64,000 nucleotides of DNA from Tridacna crocea (GCA_943736015.1 OX031063.1:42114672-42178671); one strand, 5' to 3'; positions 1 to 12,640 are shown, numbered from the stretch's first letter. The notes: generated by a model not told the origin, from the sequence alone. Numbers and translations: made by a program.

Positions 1-154
1 TCCAAAGTTTTCTAGATATGTAAGTTACACAACTTCTGATTGGCTAAACCAAATGGTTTAGCCAATCAGAAGTTGTGTTACTTACAAATATAGAAAATTC
101 TGGAGGATAAGACAAAGAACGTGCTTAAGAATGGTTGGTGAATACGGGCCCAGG
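1..154. mobile_element. Fold-back MITE with GGGCCC ends, cut by window edge
   Basis: Palindromic core (TTCTGATTGGCTAAACC and its reverse complement) and right end AATACGGGCCCAGG. Same family as the complete copy at 16499-16672; its left inverted end is outside the window. Confidence 0.8.
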
Positions 155-690
155 TTCTGTGCCTAGAATGCCCTAATCCGAAGTGCATTTGAAGAATGCC
201 ATCTCGTGGAAGATAATGTGAAAATAGATTATACAACAGATAAATTGAAAGTCACCTGTTTGAATACCAAGTTTTTCACTGGCGATTGAAAGCATTAGTC
301 CAGCAGTGAAGCTGTTTGTCTGCATAAAACAGATGACAAGCACCTATTGATATGATTAAAATAACCTAACAGTCAGCAATTTGTCTGTTTCAAAGGATTA
401 CTGCAATGACCCATGCAAATTGCTGCATTTGTTTCCCAAAGTTTTTATTTCTCTTTGTCCCACATTTTGGTGCTGATGATCATGCAATTTTTGAAAGCTG
501 CTTGTTTCAGTGCTGGATTTTGTGTGCAAATAAATTTAGTTTATAATCCCCAGAATCTTTCATGGCCTTTCATCTGTAAATCTGACATCATTCAAGACAC
601 TTCAAAATTTGATTGTCTGCAAATGCTTTCGATTTGGACAGGCACTAGATAGTTACCTCTGCACAAGAGCTAATCTTTTATTGCATAATC
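155..690. other. No gene or repeat recognised
   Basis: AT-rich intergenic sequence. A hydrophobic open frame near 413 has no splice or homology support. Confidence 0.4.
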
Positions 691-696
691 TAACTT

Positions 697-925
697 TTAA
701 GTCATTACCAAAGGACAAAACTTTCGGTTTGTCCATATTGAAAGCATTTGCAGACGACAAAATAAAAGTGACTGAAAATTTGATATTTGTCTAGTGAAGG
801 GTAGAAAATATTGTGGGAAAAGGAGAAAATGCTGGTTAGCAGCATTTTCTCCTTTTCCCACAATGTTTTCTAAAGGCATCTTTCTCAGAGTTGTCAAAAG
901 TAGGGATTGTGTGTTAATGGGTTAA
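697..925 (-). mobile_element. TTAA MITE
   Basis: This note describes the family. An intact copy is ~228 bp: TTAAC[C/T]C[A/T]TTACCA end, arm A (CAATCCCTACTTTTGACG), a ~30-bp-stem hairpin (TGTGGGAAAAGGAGAAAATG, loop CTGGTAACCAG), arm B (GTCGTCTGCAAATGCTTTC), and GGTAA-GGTTAA end. TTAA target and CCxTTxCC ends suggest a piggyBac-type non-autonomous element. Strand + means arm A on the left. In this copy the left end is worn. Confidence 0.85.
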
Positions 926-1225
926 CAATCCTGAGAAACACTCGAAAACAGTGTGGAAAAACAGGATATTATGTTGGTTACCAGGATTTTCTCTGTTGCC
1001 TATTATTGTTTTATACCTTTATAAAGCTAAATCACTAGTTTGAGTCACATGGAGTGTGTCCTCTACAGATGCTTTGAATTGGGATGAGTGCAAAATTGTT
1101 TGGGTTAGTGAAGAGTAGAGGTATGCTTATCATAGTTTCACTCTACCAAACAACAAAATTTTGGACTTGACCCAGTAGAAAGCAGCTTACAAAAAAAACA
1201 TAGTTCAGATAATGGATAATTGTCT

Positions 1226-1622
1226 TTAACTCTTATACCACACAATCCTACGTATGAAGATCCTGAGAAAGAAGCCTTAACACTTTACTCCATAGATACT
1301 CATTTCTATGTATAGCTTGTAGGAGCCTTTGGAAAACATTGTGGCAAACGGTAAAATTGCTCGTGACGAGCAATTTCATCTTTTGTCACAATGTTTTCTA
1401 TGCTGTGTCATATACACATAAGAAACTGCTTCATTCTTGCTGTTATTTAGGGTAAATAAGAGATAACAGAAATGCCCTATGGGGTAAAAGGTTAAGAAAA
1501 CTTTTCCCACAATGTTTTCTACCCTTTCCAAAACAAATTTCAAATTTTCAGTCACTTTTATTCTGTTGTCTGCAAATGCTTTCGATTTGGACATACCTAA
1601 ATTTTTGTCATTTGCTAATGAG
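1226..1622 (+). mobile_element. TTAA MITE interrupted by another MITE
   Basis: Left arm runs to GAAGCC at 1276, resumes as GAAAACTTTTCCCAC after 1495 and continues through arm B. The left half of its hairpin is lost. Host of the insertion at 1277-1495. Confidence 0.75.
1277..1495. mobile_element. TTAA MITE, subfamily 2, nested
   Basis: Different arms (TTACTCCATAGATACTCA; CTTCATTCTTGCTGTTATT) around the same type of hairpin (GAAAACATTGTGG). TTAA at both junctions, inside the host MITE. Relatives at 8263 and 20341. Confidence 0.8.
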
Positions 1623-1860
1623 TTTACAGTGTAGAAAACAAGTTGAGAAAGGAGAAAATGCTGGTTACCAGTATTTTCTCCTTTTCCCACAATGTTATCA
1701 GAAGCCATTTTTTCAGGAGTTGAAAAAACTCAGGATTTTGTGGTAAAGGGTTAAAGGAAACATTTATGACCAGACTCAGATAAGAGGAACAAAATCTTCA
1801 GTTATTAACAAAATATTGCGAAAACTTGCCAATCTTTATCTTGTATGCTATCATAGGGGT

Positions 1861-2040
1861 CCTCCCTGGCTCAGTAAGTAGAGGCTGACAGTTGATTGTA
1901 TTATCTGAACATCTGAGTCTGATCCCAGCCAGCGGCACAGCGAGGTCATGTTGTTTCTTTCGATAGCCACTTTCAGGCTGAAAGCCAGTACCATTAACAT
2001 TAAAAGAAATGCAGGAATGACTGGGCTGTTGCCATTATTA
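1861..2040 (+). mobile_element. tRNA-derived SINE
   Basis: tRNA-like head with A-box-like TGGCTCAGTAAG and B-box-like AGTCTGATCCC, followed by a non-tRNA body. Not a functional tRNA gene because stems do not close. Confidence 0.55.
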
Positions 2041-2055
2041 AACTAGAATATTACT

Positions 2056-2284
2056 TTAACTCCTTACCACACAAGAAAATTTTAGACTGGTCCAAATTGA
2101 AAGTATTTGCAGACGACAAAATAAAGGTGACTGAAAAATTGAAATTTGCTCTGGGAAGGGTAGAAAATACTGTGGGAAAAGGAGAAAATGCTGGTTACCA
2201 GCATTTTCTCCTTTTCCCACAGTGTTTTCAAAAGGCTTCTTTCTCAGGGGCGTCAAAAGTAGGGCTTGTGTGGTAATGAGTTGA
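2056..2284 (-). mobile_element. TTAA MITE
   Basis: Near-complete; hairpin stem almost perfect. The right terminus is TTGA instead of TTAA. Confidence 0.88.
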
Positions 2285-3104
2285 AATGTGCAGTATACCA
2301 GTCAGAGAAACAAACAAGTGCTAACAGGGACATGAACTTGAAAGAGGAATTCCAGGAAAAACTGCAGACTTAATTATACTGACTGTTTGTTTACAAATAT
2401 TCCACTGACTGTAATGTGATACAATTATCAGCACATTATAGGAAATTATGAAATTCCAGGACCTGTTTGGTGATCATTACCCTGGAATTGGGTCTGTGAG
2501 ATAATTTTATAGGTTTGGTCAGGGGAGGTAACTGACAGTAATGTCAGCCTATAACAATCTGATATGGAGGAGGCTGTTGAAAATACTTTTTTATCCTTTT
2601 CAAACAACTGTGAGTTCTTACAATCCTGAGAATAGAAACGCTTGAAAACATTGTGGGGAAAGCAGAAAATGCTGGTAACCAGCCTTATCAAAGAGAGAAA
2701 ATTATAATTTGAGCTACATTTAAATTTTCGTTTGCAAAATTAATGCTTTGAGTTTTGCCAAGAACTTTTGTCTTAGGGTTAGAGTCGACCTTTTGCCAAT
2801 GGATCCAGACTTAAACAACTCTAAGTAAGAATAAGTTTGAAAACATTGATGGAGAAGGTGAAAATGCTGGTAACTACCATTTTACTCTTTTTCAATATTT
2901 TCTTCTCTGACAGAGAAATTTCATGTTTTCAGTAACAGCATAATTATTTGTAAATTATCTGCAAATGTTTGGAATTTGGACAAGTCTTAGAAATTATGTA
3001 GTTTGGTAAAGAGTTAAATGGGAGATGATGCTGTTGACCAGCGTTTTCTCCTTACCCAACACTGGAGCAACAGTAATTTCTATCTTGTCTAAAAATTTTA
3101 GTTA

Positions 3105-3332
3105 TTAACCCTTTACCATATGACAAATTGTAGCCTTGTCCAAATTGAAAGCATTTGCAAATGAGAATGTCAAGTTTGTTCAAAGGGTGCAATTTTTCTT
3201 TGATAGGGTAGAAAACATTGTGCGAAAAGGAGAAAATGCTGGTTACCAGTATTTAATCCTCTTCTCTCAATGTTTTTATAAGGCTTTTTTCTCTTGGTGG
3301 TTAAAAGTTGGCATTGAGCTGTAAAGGGTTAA
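3105..3332 (-). mobile_element. TTAA MITE
   Basis: TTAA on both sides; hairpin diverged in its right half. A worn + copy follows at about 3398-3570. Confidence 0.85.
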
Positions 3333-3629
3333 ACTACATTAGCCATCTGCAAAATTAATGCTTTCAATATGTGCAAGTCTTAAATTGTGTGGTCTGGTAT
3401 TTAACACCCCTGACAGAGAAGGCTTTGAAAAAATTCTGGGAAAAGGAGAAAATACTGATAACCTGAGCTTTTTTTCCTTTTCCAAAAAATGATTTTAGCC
3501 TTATATAATTTGTCATGTACAATTGCTTTGGACTTGGACCTGTCAAACATTTTGTCGTTTGGTAAAAAGTTCAAGAAAAAAGCTGTTGAAGATGTCATGA
3601 GGAGTAGTAAAGCTTTACAGAAACATGAC

Positions 3630-3857
3630 TTAACTCTTTACCAGACAACATAATTTTGGACTTGTCCAAATTGAAAGCATTTGCAGACGACAAAATAAAT
3701 GAGAATGAAAAATTGAAAATTTATTTGGAAAGGGTAGAAAACATTGTGGGAAAAGGAGAAAATGCTGGTTACCAGCATTTTCTCCTTTTTCCATAGTGTT
3801 TTCAAAGGCTTTCATTCTCAGGGTCGTCAAAAGTCGGGATTGTGTGGTAATGGGTTG
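3630..3857 (-). mobile_element. TTAA MITE
   Basis: Intact hairpin and both arms; right terminus TTGA. Confidence 0.87.
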
Positions 3858-4383
3858 AGCATTTGTAAATATTGTTCTACTTTCTTCGGGAAACTGCGCA
3901 TTGTATGCTGCAGTCATAGAGACAGCCTTAGAGAGAAACACTTTTGAACATGGCTTATCAAGACGTGAGTAGTCTGTACAGACAGGGTAAAGGTAGCATT
4001 TCCCTGATCTGCGTGTTTACGTAACTTTGTTTGCACTTGAGCTGCAAAAAAAGTGTTAAGGAATCAAGTGCAGACCAATTTATTGTAAAAAGAGAGATAG
4101 GCCTGAAGATATTTCTGGGAAAATGGTTGGCAGTGAGCTGTCATGTGATGTATTTACCCTGTTCTCTGCAGCCTGTGAATAGTCTAAATATTGAATTCTA
4201 TGTTAAATTCTTTGTAGACCTGTCCGAATTGAAAGAAGTTGCTGATAAGAAATAAATAATGAATCAAAAGTTGATTTCCACAATGTTTTCAAATGCTTTC
4301 TCTCTCTCGGTTGTTAAAATTCCAGATTATATGGTAATGAGTAAGGTAAAGGTATGAATATGCTCATCAATGTTATTGTCCTT

Positions 4384-4612
4384 TTAATCCTTTCCCAAAC
4401 AACAAACTTTTGGACTATACCAATTTGAAAGCATTTGCAGACAACATTTCAACTCTTGCTGAAAAGATGATTTCTGTCTATGATAGGGTAGAAAACATTG
4501 TAGGAAAAGGAGAAAATGCTGCTTATCAGCATTTTCTCCTTTTCCCATGATGTTTTCAAAAGGCTACTATTCCAGACCCGTAAAAACCAGGAATTGTTTG
4601 GGAAAGGGTTAA
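4384..4612 (-). mobile_element. TTAA MITE (TATGATAGGG arm variant)
   Basis: Both TTAA ends. Arm B is the variant reading TCTTGCTGAAAAGATG and TATGATAGGG, later found joined to a standard arm in the chimera at 15070. Confidence 0.87.
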
Positions 4613-4929
4613 AGTCACAAAGTTGACTACAGCTACCAAAAATGTGTAAAACGTATTGCTTCCACAGTTGAGTTTTAACAATTAGTTGACTGTACTATAA
4701 GCCAAATGAAAAATATATGAATATTCTAAAAATATACTTATACCTTTTATTGACAATATTATTGTCAACAGTATTGATAGTGTGTGGGCCGCTTTAAATC
4801 TGTAACAGACAATGAAACTTTTGACTGGTCTGAATTGAAAGCATTTGCGATGTAAACCATTAGACTTGTGTTGGACAGGGTAGAAAACCTAGTGCAAAAG
4901 AAAATGCTGGTTAGGAGCATTTTCTCTAT

Positions 4930-5580
4930 TTTCAACAATATTTTCAAAGGTTATTAAGTTCTTTAGTCCCAAACATCAGACTGTTTTTGCTATGATAAAG
5001 GAAACTGCCCCATGGTGTATGCAAAGGCCACCATGACAGATTATGATACAATGTTGAAATTTGTGAACTCAATACAAATAAACAAAACTAACAGAACCTC
5101 AAAGCTGCCTGTTGTAAAACCTTCCTGTGGGAGTGAAATAATGTCAGGCTGTTTTATTATTCACACAGGTGCATTAAACAAGTTTGTTTCAGAGATTAAG
5201 ATGGCAGACATGTTACAGGTTTATTACACATATATCTTTGATGTAGAATGGTTCCATATCAGAGTCTCTTGCATTTATTGGCTTTGATAGGGGTTAAATG
5301 TTTACCTCATTTATTATAGGTTACTGGTTCCTGAAAACTTTACATAATAAAATTATGGCCATGCTGTAAGTTTGGTCTTTGACACAGATTTCTACATTAC
5401 TTCACTTTGCAGCAGGCAGTGGCAACCAGTTTCACTCTATCCATGCTTTCTGTGAGATTCTTGCACAATTCCTTTGGACAACATTTTCCAGACTGCAAGC
5501 TGCTTTCCCACATAAATTTTGCCCTAATAATGTTCACTAGTCTGAGAGAAGTGAATGCTATTGCATTGAGCTTCGGAATG
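4930..5580. other. No gene recognised
   Basis: AT-rich, no clear repeat and no exon-like segment. Short open frames here lack splice context. Confidence 0.4.
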
Positions 5581-5586
5581 AAACTA

Positions 5587-5815
5587 TTAATCCTTTACCA
5601 CTCAATGCTGACTTCTAATACCTCTCAGAAAGAAACCTTCAGAAAGTATTGTAGGAAAAGGAGAAAATGCTTGTAACAAGCATTCTTTCCTTTTCCCGCA
5701 ATGGTTTCAACCATTTCAAAGAAAAATTGCACCATTTGAGCCACATTGAAATTATTGTTTGTAAATGCTTTCAATTTGGACAAGGCTAAAATTTTGTTAT
5801 TCAGTAAAGGGTTAA
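5587..5815 (+). mobile_element. TTAA MITE, first of a pair
   Basis: Ends on the TTAA at 5812-5815, which is also the first TTAA of the next copy. Confidence 0.85.
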
Positions 5816-6021
5816 TCCATTACCACACAATCCCGACTTATGACGCCCTTGAGAAAGACGCCTATAGAAAACATAGTGGGAAAAGGAGAAAATGCTGGTA
5901 ACCAGCATTTTCTCCTTTTCCCACTATGTTTTCTGCCGTTCAGTTTTTGAGTCACTTTTATTTTGGCATCTGCAAATGCTTTCAATTTGGGCAAACCTAA
6001 AATTTTTTGGTAATGAGTTAA
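5812..6021 (+). mobile_element. TTAA MITE, second of a pair
   Basis: Head-to-tail with the preceding copy; hairpin stem near perfect (AACATAGTGGGAAAAGG). Confidence 0.87.
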
Positions 6022-6323
6022 AGGTCAGTTGAATAAAGGGTTAAGGTCATGGGTTTAGGTTTACCTTGCATGACTGGTATCAGTTAACATGCAAGTCATG
6101 AAGAAAAAAGATCCCCCTTTCTAAGGCCCCACTTGAGAATAATGAAGCATTTAATTTACCCAGTGCCTGCCGAAAACCCTTAATTTTCTTCGGTAATATT
6201 TCAATGCATCTGCTGCAAAAATATTTTCACAAAATTAATAAAGTTGTTCATAATGTTTTATTTTTTGTCACAATGATGTTAATATTATCATATTCTCTCT
6301 TCTAACTTCTACATTTTCTTGGT

Positions 6324-6775
6324 TTAACCCTTTACCACACAATCCCAAGTGTTAACAACCCTGGAAAAAAAAGCTTTTGAAAGCATTGTGGGAAATGAAA
6401 AAATGCTGGTAACCAGCATTTCCTTTTATTCCCATAGCATTTTTTTAGAGGCAAATGCCATTACTTTTTAACCATATTTACCTTGTCCTTTTGAAATACT
6501 TCCAGTTTGGGTCTGTCTGTGATTTTGTTGTGTGGTAAAAGGTTAACTCCATACCAAATAGTCACAACTTTTTAACAACCCTTAATATAAATATGTTTTA
6601 AAACTTTGTGTGAAAACAAGTAAATGCTAGTAACCAGCATTTTCTTCTTTTCCCACATTGTGTTCTTACATTGCAAAGGAAAATTCTTTCATTTAATTCA
6701 CCTTTAATTTGCCATTGGCATACTTTTACGAATTGGATATGCCTGGATATGCCTGAAAATTCCAGTGAAGAGCTA
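6324..6775 (+). mobile_element. Two TTAA MITEs sharing a TTAA
   Basis: Copies 6324-6546 and 6543-6775, same orientation; the second is the more worn. A partial + copy follows at about 6802-7010. Confidence 0.75.
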
Positions 6776-7518
6776 ATTTTGATTGACATGTTCTGAGATT
6801 TGTTGACCCTTTAACAAACTAGAACGACTTTTGACGCCCCTGAGGAAGAGGCCTTTTGAAAACATTGTGGGAAAAGGAAAAAATGCTGGTAACCTTTTTT
6901 CCACAGTTTACGCTATCGAAAGAAAATTGAGCCACCTTGAAATTGTAGTCTGCAAAATTAATGCTTGTAGTTTGGATAGGTTTAAAATTTCGTGTCAAGG
7001 TCAGCAGAGTAAGGTTCCTTGTGAACCTCTTGGATATATGTAAGGGAAGCTATGCTGAATATGTTATGTAGATTCTCTGATTTGAAAGGCTGTCAGATAT
7101 TGTAAAGAAAGAGATAATTCATGTAACATGGCTGGTGTATGTAACAAAATGTAATGTGACATGTTTGTGGGCTTATGAAATTAAAATACAATTTAAGGAC
7201 AGTTATCAAATTAACCTGTTTCTTTAACCTGCTTGACAGTTAACATGCAGCCCCTGGATAGTAGCCTGGTTTAATCCTATGCTAAAACATCTCATGTTTT
7301 CTCTGTAACTCAATCTGGGAAAGATATACCTTTGAAAACATTGTGAGAGTAGGAAGAAATGCTGACAAACTGTACTCTCTCCCCTTGCCAACATTATTTT
7401 ATATCCTTTTAAGTAAAAATTCCATCACATGAAACGATTATAGTTATCATCTACAGTTGTTTTCAGAAAAGGATAGGAAATAATGTTGTCATGCATAGAG
7501 TAACTGTCAGAATTCATT

Positions 7519-7752
7519 TTACCTTACTCTTACCAAACAACAAAAAGAAGATTTGTCCAAATTGAAAGCACCTGTCAGAACAACAATTTAAGCGCAGCTC
7601 AAATGATGAAATTTGTCTTTGATAGGATATAAAATACTTGTTAGAAAAGGAGAAGATGCTGGTTACCAGCATTTTCTCTATTTCTTACAATGTTTTCAAA
7701 AGACCTCTTCCACAGGTTTGTTTAAAGTCTGGATTGTTTGGTAAAGGATTAA
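7519..7752 (-). mobile_element. TTAA MITE
   Basis: Left TTAA mutated, right TTAA intact; hairpin loop TGCTGGTTACCAGCA present. Confidence 0.78.
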
Positions 7753-7754
7753 GT

Positions 7755-8262
7755 ACATGGATAATGCATAGAATACTGTAACTTGTGCAGGTTTTTATAA
7801 TACAAGATCACTTTTGTCTTTGTTAACAAGTAACATGAAATATTTGTACCCTCTTTGTAAGAAACTCTTCTACTATTTAGCACTTTATATTTTCTTTCGT
7901 TCCACTCAGACAAATATAAAACATTTATGTTCCATTGCATGAACTTATTATGGAATAATAAACAACAGAAGTCGGAAATAGGAGTAGCGGCCTAGACTAC
8001 GCATTGTAATCGTATTTTTCAACATGTATCAACCTCTTATATATGAAATACATAAAAAGCAATACAGAAATGTATGCAATAATGAAATAATTCCCTCCAA
8101 AAAAAAAAACCGGGTGGGCAGGCGGGTTATATGCAGTCGTAAACAGTGTGTAGTCTAGCCGTCGAATGACCAGAATAGAGGCGCACTCTCTATTTATACT
8201 ACAATGAGACGCGCCCGTTCGCAACATACACTCGACAGAGTATAATAAGTAACAAAGCACCC
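7755..8262. other. No gene recognised
   Basis: Unique-looking sequence with a short A-run near 8100. Minus-strand open frames have no support. Confidence 0.4.
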
Positions 8263-8429
8263 TTAACCCTTTACTCCATAGATACTCATTTCTACACACT
8301 GCTTGTAGGAGCCTTTGGAAAACATTGTGGAAAAAGGCATCATATACATATAAGAAACGGCTTCATTCTTGCTGTTATTTAGGGTCAATTAGAGATACCA
8401 TAGAAATGCCTGGTGGGGTAAAGGGTTAA
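8263..8429. mobile_element. TTAA MITE subfamily 2, hairpin deleted
   Basis: Same arms as 1277-1495 and TTAA at both ends, but the right hairpin arm is missing, leaving GGAAAACATTGTGG only. Confidence 0.8.
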
Positions 8430-8450
8430 CATAAATATATTTATACTGAC

Positions 8451-8760
8451 CAGCCGCGGTAGCTCACTTGGTGGCAGGAATTGAAAGGGGGGGTCATGGG
8501 TTTGATGCCTGACTTGGCCAATTTCTTTCCCAGGGTTGGTGATATTTATTGGGACATGATTCATTCCTCTCCCACCGTTGACTGTTATTTGGACAATAGT
8601 TATTTAGGAAAGCAGCTGGTGACTTGTAAAGAAAATTTTGTTGAATACTGGTAAAAGAGACCCCAGGAAAGCATGGATAGTTGCACTGGCAACTGCAATT
8701 TAACTTAGATAATGTTGAAAACTGTGTTAAACATCATACAATCAGTTAGCCTGTTACTGA
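8451..8760 (+). mobile_element. tRNA-derived SINE, fullest copy
   Basis: Head with GGTAGCTCACTTGGTGGCA (A box) and GGTTTGATGCC (B box). The body contains GAAAGCAGCTGGTGACTTG and GGAAAGCATGGATAGTTGCA. Body copies recur at 13905, 24608 and 39862. Confidence 0.75.
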
Positions 8761-9614
8761 ACGGTTCAGATTTTAAGTGACCCTGAGGAAGAAGGCTTTA
8801 GAAAACAACAAGGGAAAATGGAGAAAATGTTGGTATCAGCAGTTACTCCATTTCCAAGGGCTTCTAAATTTGGCATGAAGCTTTATCTAGTTGACCTTTA
8901 ACAAGTTTCTTCATTGTATAGGCCTGGGCTCAAAATTGACTCCATCCCAGGGATCACAAGTTTTACATGGGCTTCCATATATAGTCAATTCAAATTAAAT
9001 ATCAATCAAGGGAAACAACTTCTGATATAGGATAAAGTTTCTTTATATTTACCTCCCTTGATTATCAAACTGCAGTGATGCATGATTGGTGATAGATATT
9101 CAAGTTTTTTTGGTAGAAAATACTCTGTTTTCAGGAAGAGTGCTCACATGATTGGAATATTGGATTCTAAGTAGGGTTTCTATCATTCAGGTTTTCTTTT
9201 CCAAGAACTTTACCTTTCATGCCAATGAACAAACTTACTTGTATTGCCTGACAGTGTTCATTGTTTTCGAAAGCCCACCTTTTCACGGTTATGAGCACTT
9301 CAATTTTTGTGGTAAAGGGTTAAAAAGCCAGTGGAGCCATACAAGGCCATCATGGCCCTCTTGTTGTCTTTGATTGGATAGAAAACACCAAAAAGGAGAA
9401 AAGGCGGGTTACCAGTATTTTCTTCTTTTCCTACAATGTTTTTGAAAGCTTCCTCTCTTAGGGTCTTTTAAACTGGAATTGTTCAGTTGCTCTGAATCAT
9501 CAGATGTGTTGAAAATCATCACTGTAAATCATGGACTATGTTCTGGTTTCCGGCTTTTTCATGTTCTCAATCATTGTTTCTCAAAGCCCGTTTCTGAAAA
9601 CATGTGATACCTTG

Positions 9615-9809
9615 TTAATCCTTTACCAAACAATCCCTGGTTTGAAAAGGGGAAAATGATGGTAACCATCATTTTCTTCTTTTCCCACAATGTTTTCTAA
9701 ACTTTCAAAGACAAAAATAATCATTTTTGCAATGTTTAACTTTTCCTCTGAAAATGCTTTCAATTTTGTACAGTTCATAGTTTTGTCATGTTGTTTTGTA
9801 AACAGTTAA
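9615..9809 (+). mobile_element. TTAA MITE, internally shortened
   Basis: TTAA at both ends; part of arm A is missing, so 195 bp. Confidence 0.78.
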
Positions 9810-9814
9810 CCTTA

Positions 9815-10370
9815 GGCCGCAAAGTAGCCTTTCGTGGACTATGTCGATCAAGATCGGTCTTCACAAAACACGAATATGAATACAAATACTTTGTTTCAAG
9901 TTAAAAAAGGCCTCAGACCCAAAATACAATATTTGATTTCGACCTTTAAGTCCCGAGTTGTGTTTTGCATTATTCTACCTAGAATTAATAAAAAAGGCTA
10001 AAAAACCCCAAAGTTATCATGAATTTTCCCAGTGTCCCCATTCCATAAATTTCAGATTGATCTGCTCAAGAATACAATTCTGCACTGTAAAAAAAAAAAT
10101 ATATATATATATATATAACATGCAGTCTGATCTTTGACCATCCCTGTAAAAAATACTTTTGAAATAGCAAACTTTAACTTTTTTATTATCTGTTGAAAAG
10201 TTTCATCTTAGTTGTTCACCAGGATAAGGGTAAATATTTGGTATGAATGGTCTTTGGGTGGACCCATTTCAATTTCTTTGATGGTATCTAAATCTGTAAA
10301 AGAAAAAAAAAGCAGTGGCTGTGCAATGCTCATGGCCTATTTTCTCTGTACACTTCTAGTAGAATCTCTG
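9815..10370. other. Intergenic; TA microsatellite
   Basis: Contains a worn AGATCAAGATC-type palindrome near 9845 and an A-run followed by (TA)n at about 10088-10118. No exon-like sequence. Confidence 0.5.
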
Positions 10371-10647
10371 CAAATTTTAGTTTTACCCCATTTTACATCA
10401 AACAGTCCCAACTTTCAACCTCTCTGAGGTAGATCTACCAAGATTTTGAAAAAGTAGCGGGATAAGGAAAAAATGCTGGTAAGTAGCATTTTCTCCTTTT
10501 CCCATAACGTTTTCAAACCTACTAGGACCAGTTCCAATCAGTTGAATCACTATTGTAAGATGCCGATTATAAAATGCTGTTAAAATGGAAAGGACTAAAA
10601 CTTTATTTTGTGGTAAAGAGTGAACCCTTTTTTACACAATTTTGAGT

Positions 10648-10874
10648 TTAACCCTTTCCCAAACAAGCCCTGGTTTTTACGCACCTGCAGGGAAAGTCTT
10701 TTGAAAACATTGTGGGAAAAGGAGAAATTGCCTGTAACGAGCAATTTCTCCTTATCCCACAGTGTTTTCTACCCTTTTAGAGAACTTTCTGCCATTTCCT
10801 CAAAATTTAAGATTGTCGTCTGCAAACTCTTTCCGTTTGAAGTGTCCAAACTTTGTCGTTTGGGAAAAGGTTAA
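10648..10874 (+). mobile_element. TTAA MITE
   Basis: Both TTAA ends; hairpin loop is GCCTGTAACGAGC rather than the usual form. A worn copy continues from its right TTAA to about 11090. Confidence 0.83.
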
Positions 10875-11362
10875 ATGATCCTTGGAAGGCCTTTTGGATA
10901 CATTGTGTGAAGAAGAGAAAATGCTTGCTATCATCATTTTCTCCTTTTCCCCTTTTTTTTCCTACCCTTCCGAACAGAGAATTTAATCCTTGAGTCACAT
11001 TTATTTTGTTATTGCAAAGGTCTTCACTTTTGTTGTCGGCAAAGACTTGCAGAAACTCTTTCTGGTATTCTAAAATCCCAAGGCGATGTTCGGTAAAAGG
11101 TAATCATGAATAATTATTAGAGACTGTATTCAATATCTTTTTCCAAAATATTTTAAAAGAAACCTGGGTGTCTCCACACAGTCTGATGTGAGAAACAAAA
11201 TATACCTGCATAGAGATTAATCTGCACATAAACACAGCATTTCTTTTTAAGATGCAATAGAATTTGTGGAACAAATTTAGAACATTCTAACATGTGGTGA
11301 TAATTACATTTTGTATTCAAGCACTTCTATAAAACTTTTTCACTTGGCCTGTATTTTACCCT

Positions 11363-11595
11363 TTAACCCATTACCACACAATCCCTACTTTTGACGATCC
11401 TGAAAAAGTCTTTAGAAAACATTGTGGGAAAAGGAGAAAATTCTGGTAACCAGCATTTTCTCCTTTTCCCACAATGTTTTCTACCCTTCACACACCAAAA
11501 AAAAAAATTCAAATTTTCAGTCACTTTTATTTTGTTGTCTGCAAATGCTTTCGGTATGGACAAACCTAAAATTTTATCCATTGGTAATGAGTTAA
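11363..11595 (+). mobile_element. TTAA MITE
   Basis: Both TTAA ends; hairpin nearly perfect. An A-run sits after the hairpin. Confidence 0.88.
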
Positions 11596-12006
11596 GCTGG
11601 TTAGTGAGACTCAGAGCCAAGTTTGCGGATAGTCTATTCAAGGTCAGACTGCAGAGAATGTGCAGTCCAAACTGTCCAGTAAAGAAATTTATTTCATGCT
11701 TTCGGTTAGGATATCGAGAAATAGCAGTGAAAAAAAATTTCAATCTTACACTGGTACCATCTTGGGAAAATACAGATTTTCATGTTTTTGTTGCCTTTAG
11801 GTTAATTGCGTGTGCCTCACAAACAGATAGAAATATGACATCATATACCTTACATTTCTCGCGCTTGACGTGATATTGTAACGTGTTGCTATGTAGGAAG
11901 GGTACACCACAGGGAATAACGGAAAAGAACTGTACTGGATTTTGATAAAGCTCCTCCCAGAAAGGTTTAAAAGCATGAAATAAATAGAATATTTGTTTTT
12001 TTCAGT

Positions 12007-12124
12007 GAAAGATCGAAATTTATTTCATCTCGTGAACACCATCGGTAATAATTTCACTAGTGGCTGTGCCAGTCGTGAAAATGTTACTGATGATGTCCAC
12101 TCAATGAAATGAATTTTGATCGTT
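12007..12124. mobile_element. Small fold-back element (AAATTTATTTCAT ends)
   Basis: About 118 bp, the two halves being imperfect inverted copies (GAACACCATCGGTAATA against GTTACTGATGATGTCCAC). A second copy lies at 20169-20269. Confidence 0.7.
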
Positions 12125-12282
12125 CAACGAAAAAAAGCAGCAAATATCCCCTATATATTTTCAAAAAACTTTGAAATAGCAGTATATTCAGGTTTTTAAT
12201 ATTGGCATGAAAGTTTTACCTCACTTATACTAGCAGGTTAAACTTTTGGCTTCTAAACGGATCTCACTGACCTTTTGCGGAC

Positions 12283-12350
12283 AGCATAGATCAAGATCAG
12301 ACTGCACATAATGTGCAGTCTGATCTTGAATCTGCACTGTAGGCCAAGGA
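12283..12350. repeat. Palindrome AGATCAAGATCAGACTGCAC
   Basis: Inverted repeat around ATAATGTG. Similar palindromes at about 19205-19290, 19540-19610, 25535-25605 and 55955-56050, so it is the core of another MITE family. Confidence 0.7.
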
Positions 12351-12424
12351 GATATTGTTCCCTGAAACATCATTTTGAAATGGCAATATATAGGTTTTTA
12401 TTATTGAATTTTAACTTTCATTTG

Positions 12425-12640
12425 TGGTGTCCATGGTCATGAGGTAGAGTTACATCGGCCTCATAACCAAAAGGTCCTGAATTTGATTCCCGGGAGCGGG
12501 TATTAACTTTGGGGTTTTTCATCAGCCCACACATTCGGCACGAGTACTGGTATAGTTCCCTGTGAGGAAGCAGAATTGAGGGAGATTAGTATAAGTTGTC
12601 AGAACTTGTTTCATAATCGATGTAAAATAAATATGTTTAA
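12425..12640 (+). mobile_element. tRNA-derived SINE, second family
   Basis: Head has GGTCATGAGGTAGAG and B-box-like ATTTGATTCCCGGGAG. The tail ends TAATCGATGTAAAATAAAT. Confidence 0.65.

Noticed and set aside
413-652. Hydrophobic open frame as leader peptide
   Set aside because: 16 kb from the first exon, no suitable donor, and composition typical of AT-rich noncoding DNA.
8451-8530. tRNA gene
   Set aside because: A- and B-box-like motifs are present but arms do not pair into a cloverleaf, and the sequence runs into a SINE body repeated elsewhere. The same applies at 1861, 12425 and 23521.
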